This document shows positions 41,019 through 51,500 of a stretch of 64,000 nucleotides of DNA, in pieces; the stretch's first letter is position 1; each line of letters starts with the position of its first letter. The notes beneath the pieces are model-generated. The model saw only the letters and a list, made by a program, of their open reading frames with translations. It was not told the origin of the DNA and did not search any database. Source of the DNA: Serripes groenlandicus (Eukaryota > Mollusca > Bivalvia > Cardiida > Cardiidae); NCBI GenBank assembly GCA_031761405.1, contig JASEVX010000005.1, forward strand, positions 8,334,616 through 8,398,615, written 5' to 3'. The position numbers were made by a program, and so were the translations under genes.

Positions 41019-41700
41019 ATAGCAATTCAATTTAATTCAATATATGTTATTGGCTTATAACACATACATGTAACAAATACAAGTTGTCGCCAAAATGTAC
41101 AATACTTTCGGCGATATAGTACAACACATAGTTATTTCAATTTTATATAAGAGAAAAGCATGATAAAATTTACATCTCTTAAGATTCGCTAACAAAATAT
41201 ATTTGGACGACTTGCATAAAATTAGATCTTTGCTCTGATTTCATTAACATTTGAAATGTATTTTTATTTGACCAGGTGTACTAATACCTAGGTAGACACT
41301 GTATTCTTCGATCCCTGTCCATAGGGCATACCAACAAGAAATTATTCATTTTCTATCATATTTAAATTGCACATGTTACACTTTCTATTTTCTCTTTCAA
41401 TATTATTAACTCTTCCTTCCTCAATTAAGAGTTTGTTAGAAGAACGTCTAAATATTGTCAGAGATATTCTATATTTGATATTACTGACAAAATCTAAATA
41501 ATTTTCTCTTGCAAAACTATTCTTCATTAACCTGTAGGTTTCTAATTTACTTGACTCATTTATATCGGAATACCAACTTTGTATATATAAATCTTTAATT
41601 ATTTCTATAATATAATTCAGTTCTGTGCCAGATATACTACTCAAATTAAACATATATAAATATGACAAACCACTTCTATCCGGAAGATCATTCACATTTG
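41019..41700 (-). pseudogene. LINE reverse-transcriptase C-terminus and 3' tail
   Basis: Minus-strand frame 41695-41342 has SSKLETYRLMKNSF, ENYLDFVSNIKYRISLTIFR and ENRKCNMCNLNMIENE, the zinc-knuckle end seen in molluscan LINE ORF2 proteins. After ENE the frame shifts and continues FLLVCP. The tail reads CTTATAAGCC-like sequence and ends in imperfect TTGAA repeats. A dead 5'-truncated copy. Confidence 0.75.
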
Positions 41701-41758
41701 TTTCTAATATAATTTATATAATTACCATCTTTGTCTTTCATGTTATATATTTTATGTA

Positions 41759-41988
41759 TTAACCCTTTTCCTCATATAGACTCTTTCTGACGCCTCTGCA
41801 GCAGACAGCTTTTTGAAAACATAGTGACAAAAGAAGAAATTGCTCAAAACGAGCAATTTCTCCTTTTGACACAATGTTTTCCACTTTTAGTCATAGGTTA
41901 TCCATTCAATTATAGAGATTATCTATTTTTTGACAAAATTTGTTCAAAGTCGTCTGCTGCAGAATTGTCGTATGAGGGAAAGGGTTAA
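41759..41988 (-). mobile_element. MITE-A inserted beside the LINE fragment
   Basis: TTAA both sides, CCCTTTTCCTCATATAGAC left, GCTCAAAACGAGC tip, GTATGAGGGAAAGGG right. Confidence 0.92.
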
Positions 41989-42261
41989 TGTTCCCGGGGA
42001 GTTACCTATTTAGATCCAATATTTCATAATAGAAATATTTCGTAAAATAACAAGTGGATAGCGTCCCAATTCATCATATAGTGTTGCATTTGAGGTTTGT
42101 TGTCTTACCGACAATAATTATTTCAAAAAAATGAAATGTACCTTTTCGACCTCATTCCCTTTTTAAAAATCCCACACTTCCGATGCACACATACGTATCG
42201 GTAATAGCATTTCAGTTATATCACGGTATTTTCTGATTAAATCGCCAGTACGTAACTGATA

Positions 42262-42690
42262 ACTGCCTCGGTGTTGTAGTGGTTGGCGTCCGCCTCGGGT
42301 GCCTACACATTTTTTTCTATAAATGCCCCAAAATGCAGCTGCGGCGATATATATACATCTGCGTAAATGTATCGACCAGATCAGCCTGCGCTGTCCGCGC
42401 CCACTGATCCGGCCGACACATTCCGTCTAAGTGGGGATAGATAGAGTAGTGATTCCCGAAACAGAAAATCCACAAGAGGCGAAAAGTGTATATCCGGGTG
42501 CGCCTGTGTGGCATGCTTAGGCTGATCCGGATCGATACTTTAAGCAGAGTCCACAATGTTGATTTTCTCACGAGACGGCCTACACATTGATAATTGCAAA
42601 GCTACGCCCCTGGTAGTACTGGTTACTTATCCAGGAAACGCCGTTGTATAAGTGAAACATTGTTGAAAGCGGCGTAAAAAAAAAAGAAGT
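42262..42690 (+). mobile_element. SINE remnant split by MITE-E
   Basis: Head GTGTTGTAGTGGTTGGCGTC at 42272 and tail GTTGAAAGCGGCGTAAA at about 42662 belong together; MITE-E lies between. Confidence 0.6.
42312..42577 (-). mobile_element. MITE-E copy 1 with GCCTACACAT duplication
   Basis: GCCTACACAT at 42301-42310 and 42578-42587. Inside: GATCAGCCTGCGC, AGAAAATCCACAAGAGGCGA, GCTTAGGCTGATCCGGATCG, and end GATTTTCTCACGAGACGG. Confidence 0.75.
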
Positions 42691-42965
42691 AAATAAATAA
42701 TAACACTATAACTGGTACCGATATTGTTCACTAGTGTTGATGCCAATATAGAGCAACCACTACACTTTTGATTGAGTTTGGTTTAACGATATTTTTCAAC
42801 ATTTTCAAGTCAAATCACTGCGTCCAGGTCACCTGCACATTTGTGTACTTTTTTTTTCCACGCCAATAATCGACACAACAGTCTTTCCAAGCAACTGAAT
42901 GCTTTTACATACAGACAATGTTAGCCCATTGATATGAAACGTTTATTGCAGGGACTTGTCAAACG

Positions 42966-43217
42966 TCGGAAATAATCTGCTGTGGTCGAGTGGTAAGCGT
43001 CGGGGATTTGGAACCGGGCGTTCCGGCTTCAATCCCCTGTCGCGGACATACAGTTATGGTGGAGTCAATGCACATTTCCTAACCTAGTACAGGTTTGTTT
43101 ACCCACGGGTCATTTATAAATGAATTATCGTCGTTATATAACTGAAATAATATTGAAAACGGCATAAAGCCCCACCCCCCCCCCCCCCCCCCACCAAAAA
43201 AAATTCGGAAATAATCT
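42966..43217 (+). mobile_element. SINE-1b with perfect 13-bp target duplication and poly-C tail
   Basis: TCGGAAATAATCT on both sides. Head TGTGGTCGAGTGGTAAGCGT, box B CTTCAATCCCC, body CCTAACCTAGTACAGGTTTG, tail GTTATATAACTGAAATAATA then a ~18-base C run and A-rich end. Confidence 0.93.
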
Positions 43218-43504
43218 TGGCCGTGCTTGGGTTTAAACCACCGCCATACGTTTGAAGCCAAAGTGATAAAGCTGGATTAGTTCTCGAACCACTGACTTTC
43301 CGGTTTCGTGGACTGTGCCTGATCACCCGATTACCTGTGGGTACGCGAACGTGTGCGTAATAGAAATTTGATTATTTGTTCATCGATCCCTCGAGATAAA
43401 AGCGTGGTGCACTGCACTCACTACCGATTAATATTAACAGGTATAAACATAATTGGAGATCAAATGATTTTTGTTATAGATCAACGCTGTCTCGCACAGA
43501 AACG

Positions 43505-43707
43505 CGTATGTAGCAGACGACTTTTGAAAATATTGTGACAATGGGAGAAAGTGTCAAAAATGAATGTATTTTCTCCTCTTTGTATTTTTGTTTTGTAACT
43601 CTATTCAATTATTAGCCGTTCGTGTATAGAGAGATCCCATATTTTTTCCAGGAGATTTTGAAAGTCGTTTACTACAGATTTGCGTATTTTTTTAAGGGAA
43701 AGGGTTT
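43505..43707. mobile_element. MITE-A, decayed
   Basis: GTAGCAGACGACTTTTGAAA, ATTGTGACAATGGGAGAAAG core and right end AAGGGAAAGGG. Confidence 0.5.
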
Positions 43708-44047
43708 AGTAGGATTACCCCTTTCTCGATACCGATAAGAATCAATAATTTAACCACACATGACAAATATTTTACCCTTATTCTCATTAGGCAGGATTTT
43801 CGTATTTCCTTTCCTTCTTTTCAAATAATGTGTTGTAGCATTTTCTCATAAGTACATAAATATTATTCGTTTTCTAGAATCTGATTTTTTTTTTTTTTTT
43901 TTCTGATTTTTAAAGTTCTGGACTATCCATATTGAAAGCAGACTACTCTAAAATATTTTGTCAGGCAAACAGTTGAGTCTTATCCTGTTATACTCGAATA
44001 ATAGAATCACTTTCTTCTACTACACCCTACACTCTTAACGGATTTCA
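43708..44047. other. intergenic with poly-T run
   Basis: A ~18-base T run near 43886; otherwise nothing recognised. Confidence 0.5.
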
Positions 44048-44291
44048 GCCGTTCCGCAAGAAAACCAACATTGTGCATAAAGCTTCGACCCGGATCAGCC
44101 TAAGCATGCCACGCAGGCTAATCCGGGCAGACACTTTTCGCCTCCTGTGGATTTTCTGTTTCAGGAATAATTATTCTATCCCCCTGAGACGGAATGTGTC
44201 GGCCCGGATAATCCTGCGCGGACTGCGCATACTGGTCTGGGTCGATACATTACACAGAGTCCATAATGTTGGTTTTCTCGTGGAACGGCTC
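44048..44291 (+). mobile_element. MITE-E copy 2, most complete
   Basis: Inverted ends GCCGTTCCGCAAGAAAACCA and GGTTTTCTCGTGGAACGGC. Inside: CGGATCAGCCTAAGCATGCC, TTTTCGCCTCCTGTGGATTT. Confidence 0.85.
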
Positions 44292-44356
44292 ATTTCACAC
44301 ACACACAAAGGGATCAGGGGCGTATTAATAATACACTAACACACCCAGCTCTCGAT

Positions 44357-44440
44357 TCCACCAATCAAATGATAGCTTTGAACTTACCACACGCCCGAAT
44401 CCACCAATCAAATAATAGCTTACAACTTACCACACGCACG
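44357..44440 (+). repeat. two-copy ~42-bp duplication
   Basis: CCACCAATCAAATGATAGCT and CCACCAATCAAATAATAGCT, each followed by AACTTACCACACGC. Confidence 0.85.
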
Positions 44441-44922
44441 AGTGCTCGGTGTGTTACAACCTCTAATCCTACAGACCCGTGCACTCCAGTCTTGGTCATC
44501 TGTGTTCGCATCGTATGTATTGATTCTGAGGAACGAGTACACCGTTAAAATGTAAGAACATGTCACAAATAAAGGTAATGACATCCGTTGCAGGACTACA
44601 GCAGGAAAAGCGTTGAGATGCGTGTTTTATAATGTTTGCTTCTCAAGTGTGTGTTCCGAACACACCCTTCACTGTAATATGTGGAGAAAAATAAACTATT
44701 CCAAAGTAAAGAAATGAACTGGACCGTTCCACACGAAAATCGGCATTCTGAGGTTTTGTAATTAATGACAAGTGCGACCAAACTGTATACACGCATAGAC
44801 TATCTGCACCGTTCCTCGTTATCTCTAAGCTTCACGATTCTTGTACGAGTAAAGGGCGAACAGGGAACACCAGATCGGAGTCTGCTCAGACCTTGTCTGA
44901 TCTATGCCTTTACTGGTCGCAA

Positions 44923-45167
44923 TATGAGCAAACCAGCATAATGGAAACCTGCGTAATGTATCGACCCAGATCAGCCTGCGCAGGATAATCCGGGCCGACA
45001 CCTTTCGTCTCAGGGAGATAGAGGTATAGAGTAATGATTTCTTTAAATAGAAAATCCACAGGAGGCGAAAAGTGTCCGTCAGGTTAGCCTGCGTACCATG
45101 CTTAGGCTGATCCGGGTCGATACTTTACGTAGATTCCACACTGTTGGTGTTCTCGTAATTCGGCTCA
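44923..45167 (-). mobile_element. MITE-E copy 3
   Basis: Contains ATCGACCCAGATCAGCCTGC, AGAAAATCCACAGGAGGCGA and end GTTCTCGTAATTCGGCTCA. Confidence 0.8.
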
Positions 45168-45230
45168 TATCACCAAGGTCGCTTATCATATGACGCGGCC
45201 CTAATATCAATTGTGTACAGTGAGCAGGTT

Positions 45231-45604
45231 TAATCTTTCCCACATCTAGAAGCGTATTTTCATATATCGATGCTAGAAGTCTTTTGAAACAGAATTGTGA
45301 GAAAAGCAGCTATTGCTGATTATATCATTCTGAATCGTTTGTACAATTTACAAGGTTTTATTCCGTCTTGATATCTTAAGAATTGCTGTTCTTTTGTATT
45401 CGTAATGATAGGTCTTGGGGATGGATTATTGAAATAATAATTTATTTGAAATAAATGTGGCAAAAGGTGAAGTGCTTATAATGAGCAATTGCTCCTTTTG
45501 CTACAATGTTTTCAACTCTCTTAAATGGTTATACTTTCCCTGACAGAGCTTTTTGCAGATCAAAGTCGTCCGCTGCAGATTTGCTGTATGGGGTAAAGAG
45601 TCAA
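45231..45604. mobile_element. MITE-A, decayed and enlarged
   Basis: Left end TTAATCTTTCCCACATCTAG, hairpin AGTGCTTATAATGAGCAATT, right end TATGGGGTAAAGAG; about 140 bp longer than usual. Confidence 0.55.
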
Positions 45605-46044
45605 GAGTTAAAACAGTACCTTTATAAATAGTATGCATTTAATCCTCTTATTTTTATCCCGACAAATTTAATATTTCATTGATCGGGTATATTGTCCCTT
45701 ACCATCTTGCCTCTTTCATCGTGATTTAAAAATGAAGAATTTCATTAGATATATACATTTTTCAGACATTTTTGAAAATGTATTCGTAAGAATATATAAA
45801 TCATATGTTTTATTGTGAAGGCTCTTTTTTAAATCAAAGTAAAAACGGACTTGAATGGTATTTATTGAAAGCAAACAAACTCGAAACAAATGTCAAAGTG
45901 AAGCAAAATGAAAGGGTTGCCAACTGAAGTTCAATTAATAAGTGCTTTTGTTACGGGCTTTAAATGCCAGTATAATTTTAAAGTGAATTATCGAGCAAGG
46001 TTTTATTGCTTTCAAATACAGCCATTATCCTATACAAAAATATC

Positions 46045-46062
46045 ATGGAAATTTGTGAATAG
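46045..46062 (+). promoter_or_regulatory. short upstream ORF in the 5' leader
   Basis: ATG GAA ATT TGT GAA TAG, ending 26 bases before the main ATG. If transcribed in the leader it could lower translation of the main frame. Leader extent is unknown. Confidence 0.35.
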
Positions 46063-46088
46063 AGAATTTAAATAATAAATACGTTAAA

Positions 46089-48561
46089 ATGTCAACAGAG
46101 AGCCCAGACAATACCGTTTGCTCACTTAAAGGAGAAACGTCGTACGAAGTTGATAGCAGTTTCAATACACACTCGAACGGCGAAGTGACAGTTATTGAAA
46201 ACTGGGTAGAAAACAGTGATATAATAGGTGTCGGTGACAATACAGTTATTTGTCAACAGACAAATGATAAAAGTTATACAAGAAATAACGACCAGTGTGC
46301 TAATGGTTCTGTAGAGAGTAAAGAGAATAAATCAAGTTTATCACCCATAGACGGAAAAGGGGCGATTCTTACGGACAGTGAATATAAAGGAGAACCGGCT
46401 ATACAAAGTGAAACAAAGGACATTTTAGGCGTTAATAAAAACATAGAATACAGCGAAGAACACTCCGAGATACCAACATTAAGTGAAAACATTGCACATG
46501 ATCAAAGTGTGGATATAACACAGACCCATATTGTCAATTTAAGTAATAAAAGTGAAGATATTCCCAAAGAGTATAATTCTTCTACAAGTGATGATCACGA
46601 GGATTTAAAAATTATCAACGCTAGGGACAATATAATTGAAAAGCCGGAGGTTAATTCAAATAGCGAGGAAACTACACGTGGGTCCACAGATGAAAATGTA
46701 TCAGGCAAAAGCAAACACGAAGCGGATTCTTCTGTAAAGACCGACAAGACTGATAATTCGCCCAATGTAACAAATACTGAAGATTGTAACACAAGTAAAA
46801 TCAACACTGAAAGTATTGAACAAGTCTGTGGAAACAACACTACTACCGTATCAGAACAAAATCCTGATACTGAAAAAAGTAACGGTTCGGATAATATAGT
46901 TATTGAGCATACAAAGAGCGATTGCAATGCAGTTAAACATGACACAAATGAACATTCGACCCACGGAGATAGCCTGAGGGATTCATCTTCTTTTATTCGT
47001 GGAAATGTTGGCATTGAAAACAACGAACAAATAGATTTTTACGAAGACGAACCAGCGGTACAGAAAGAACTTGAAAGTATTTATGATAAGGTTGTAATTG
47101 GAAATGATTCGTCTGAGGTGAGAGTATCGAGTGCTCCAGAATCAACGCATGAATCTGTTAGGGGGTATTCAACTGAACTAGTTATCAAAACACACCTAGA
47201 AAACGAGGATGCAGATTATGAAGATGATTTTGAAGAGGTAGAAGAAAAAGAAAATGATGTCATAAGTAAGGGTGAAACAAGTAATGATTTAGAAAGTGAA
47301 CATTCTACAGGGATAACAACCAAACAAGAGAATATAACTCAAATAGAACAGGTCATACAAGAAGCAAAGTCCAATTGGGAGAATTCTGTAAAAGAAGGTA
47401 AAAACGATAAAGAAGTTAATGAGGTGAAATGCGATACGACTTACATATCAGCAGATGATGACGACGCTGATATAGATTCAACAGTCGTTGTCATTGAAGG
47501 AGAAGGAATACCAAGGGTTATACTTTCAACAGTTCCTGATCGACCCCCTTCATCTGAACCTGATCAGGACGTTAACAGGGAACCACTGACAGAAGTCTGC
47601 AGGTCTGAAGACGACGTAGCAAATGATATTACTGACGACGATAAAGGAACGATAGAAAATACAAAGGAAGAAAATAATAGGAGCGACAAAAAAATACCAG
47701 AGGGAAGTTCTGAGTTAGACCGAGAAACTGTGGATCATTGTCCTATTGAACCAGGCGAGGCTGGTGTTTTAGTTGGAACAATGGAAGCTAAGAAAGAAGA
47801 AGAAAACGTTGATGCTATGCCAGAAGAGGGAACGGAGCAAAGTAATGATATCAACACAGAAACAGATGACTTCTATGACAACGATACTGGTGAGTCCAAG
47901 CAACAAACAAAAACTATGAAGGGACAGCCAGATAAAGAACGGGATGACACGGCAAAGGACGAATTTCATAACGACGATACTGGTGATTCTAGACAACACA
48001 CAACAGATGTAAATGACCAAACTGGTAAACCAGAGTCTATAAACATTGAGACAAAGTCGTACAATAAAAATGAAGTAAATAACGAAGATAGTAAAATTAG
48101 TAAAAACACTGAGAACAATGCAAAACAGGATTTACAACAAAGGGAACCAGTAAAGACCGAAGAACAGCTAGATTTGGACAAAATAATTCAAAAAGAAGAA
48201 AGTCCTTTAGAACAACTGTTAAAGCGTCATGTAGAAATCGACGGGTCTGTTGAGAGTATCGGTGAGCTTGAACATGCTGTCATTTCTCTACTAAGCAGCA
48301 TGAAAGAAGTCATGACACACTACCAGGAGAGGCTTAAACTTCAAGCATTGACAGATTTTACAGTTGATCTCGGGAAATTCCGTGGAGACTTTACTTCTAT
48401 TAATGATGCCTACAAACGGTGTACGACCATGTCGTCATCAATTAACACACAGCTAAAGGAATTACGAAGCTTGACCGCTGACGTCAAATCGCAGATATCA
48501 AGAAAGTTCCAAAACGAAGATCTGAATACCTGGGTAGATGCAACATCGGAACAAGAGAAAG
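46089..48561 (+). CDS. acidic/ZU5 gene exon 1
   Basis: 824 codons plus one base. ATG has A at -3. Donor GTGAGT follows ...ATSEQEK. The open frame runs eight codons into the intron before TAA at 48582, so intron retention would give a protein only slightly longer than the exon. Confidence 0.88.
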
Positions 48562-51500
48562 GTGAGTTAATACTTTTAAATTAAAACCTATTTAGACCTC
48601 TGCCTGAGGAAATGGATGACATTAGGGTTAAATAACCTATGTGCAATCACAGAATGGATTGATCATTAAATGTGACCCACCCATAACCCCCAAAACAACA
48701 AACAAACTATTTTTTACTTTGGAAAAAAAATGTACCGAGAGTGCTTAGCTGGTACAACATTTGACAGTGTTAATTCTTATGACTTTCTCTAATCGATAGT
48801 GGAGTAAGAACCTGCGTGCAAGACTGGCTCCATTGAATTGCAATCGTCAGTGATATATGTATCTTACGCTTTAGACCCTCCATCCCACTCGATGTGTACC
48901 GTACGTACACTAAGGACAAACATTTTTAAGAACAAGCACATTAAATATGTACCTTACGTACACTAGGGACAAACATATTTAAGAACAATCACACTCGATG
49001 TGTACCGTACGTACAATAGGGACACACATCTTTAAGAATAATCACTCTCGATGTGTACCGTACGTACAATAGGGTCAAACATCTTTAAGAAAATCATACT
49101 CGAAGTGTACCGTACGTACAATAGGGACAAACATCTTTAAGAAGAATTACATTAGATGTGTACCGTACGTACACTAGGGACAAACATCTTTAAGAACTAT
49201 CACATTAGATGTGTACCGTACGTACACTAGGACACACATTTTTAAGAACAATCACATTATATGTGTACCGTACGTACAATAGGGACAAACACCTTTAAGA
49301 AAATCATACTCGAAGTGTACCGTACGTACAATAGGGACAAACATCTTTAAGAACAATCACACTTGAAGTGTACCATACGTACACTAGGGTAAAACATCTT
49401 TAAGAACAATCACACTCGATGTGTACCGTACGTTCAATAAGGACAACAATCTTTTAGAACAATCACACTCGATGTGTACCGTACGTACACTAAGGAGAAA
49501 CATCTTTAAGAATAATCAGTATCTATGTGTTCCGTACGTACACTAGGGGCACACATCTTTGACAGTTACAACATTACGAAAGCAATATGGTACCGGATAT
49601 GTCAAAGTGTCAAAGGACAGATGGGTTCTTTTGCTCAATGCTAGTTTGACCGTTGTCTTGTTGGGATTTAAAGTCTAACTATAGGACCATATTAGCTTAC
49701 ACAATTAATGTTATTAGGTCCGGAGTTCATCCGAAGAGATGTAAATGTCTATGACTCACGATAACTCGAGCGAGTGATAACTCGAGCAAGTTATAACTAC
49801 TCAAATACATCGTTTAACTCGAACTACTTCCTCGAACGGATCTCGTGCTAGAATTTCATCACATGATTGCTTTCAAAAGAAAAACTTAGTATAAATGTGT
49901 TACTAAGCTAAAAGTATATTTATGAAATGTATTGGTGTTTCTTTTTTTGGTGCTCAGGGACGTAGGATAATGGTAAGTCCGATGCCCTGATGCTGGTATA
50001 AACGTACCAGTAGTACTGGGGATTTACACAGGATACACTGTGTCATAACTAAACATACTGTTACACGTCTCCTTAAACACAATCCAAACAAAATGTCTTG
50101 AGTATATTACACCAATGACGTCGCCATTAAAACAACTTACTTTAAGAGCGTATCCGATACATGCAGGTTGAGTCAGTACATTAGTTTAAATATATTTATT
50201 TTACATCGATTGCGAAATAAGCTTTTAGCTTATATTAATCTCGCTCGATTTCTGCTTCCGAGAGACTTAATGTGTTCTCATGCCGTTTGTTTGGAATAAA
50301 TCCCAAAGTCAAAACCGGCTCATCACGGGACTCGAACCCGGGACCTTTGATACGAGTGGCCGATGCACTACCCCTGCACCACTGTCGGTACATTTTTGAA
50401 AGTTAAAACTGAGTCGCGCCACACGATAACCGACACTCAGAGAATTTGATAACGTCGCTCAATTTGTTACGGTCCTAGCAGCTCCCAAGAAGCTTCCAGA
50501 ATGCCTATGACACTAGGTTGGAAAACAGGGCAGACCTGCTGGTAACAGACTGATCTGGACTTTCGCTGTCGAAAAGTCCTGGTGGACACTATTATTGTGA
50601 CATGTGCAACATATATTTAACAATTGTCAGTTTAAATCGCTCATGGCAATGATCTAATATTGTCTACATATGACGTATACTCGAATAATTGGTCTTATTC
50701 AGTCGTGAAAAATTACGATAATTGAGTATATGTAAGTATTAAACCCTTTCCCGGATACAATACATTTGTAGCAGACGACTTTGAAAACACCTGGTCAAAA
50801 TATGAAAACAGAAGTATAACTGAAAGTTCAAGTATTGAATAGAGTTGAAATTACATGTAGTGCGGCAAAAGGAGATATTGTTCATAATGAATACTTTCTC
50901 CTTTTGTCACAATATTATCTGAAGTTGCCTACTGCATATGCGTTAACAGTGGGAAATCTTTTCAAGCAACGTGTAAAATGACTAATGTAAAGCTAACGGA
51001 AAATGTAATGATCAATGTAACAAGCAAACATGACAACTACACCCCTTGGCAATAGGGGTTGTAGGGATGATATATCAATTGATGTTATGGCGTAAGTAAA
51101 AACATACCAGCGGTACTGGTAATTACATATCGATTGATGCTATGGTGTCAGGATAAACATACCAGCGGTACTGGTAGTTATATAACGATTGATGTTCTGG
51201 TGTCAGTAGAAACATACCAGCGGTACTGGTAATTACATATCGATTGATGTTCTGGTGTCAGGATAAACATACAAACATACCAGCGGTACTGGTAATTACA
51301 TAACGATTGGTGTTCTGGTGTCAGTAGAAACATACCAGCGGTACTGGTAATTACGTATATATTGATGTTATGGTGTCAGGATAAACATACCAGCGGTACT
51401 GGTAATTACATAACGATTGGTGTTCTGGTGTCAGTAGAAACATACCAGCGGTACTGATAATTACGTATATATTGATGTTATGGTGTCAGGATAAACATAC

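Noticed and set aside
46595..47023. 142-codon minus-strand frame
   Set aside because: Shadow of the long acidic exon; other minus frames there are the same.
48885..49562. CRISPR-like array from short conserved words
   Set aside because: The whole 53-bp unit repeats, including the supposed spacer.
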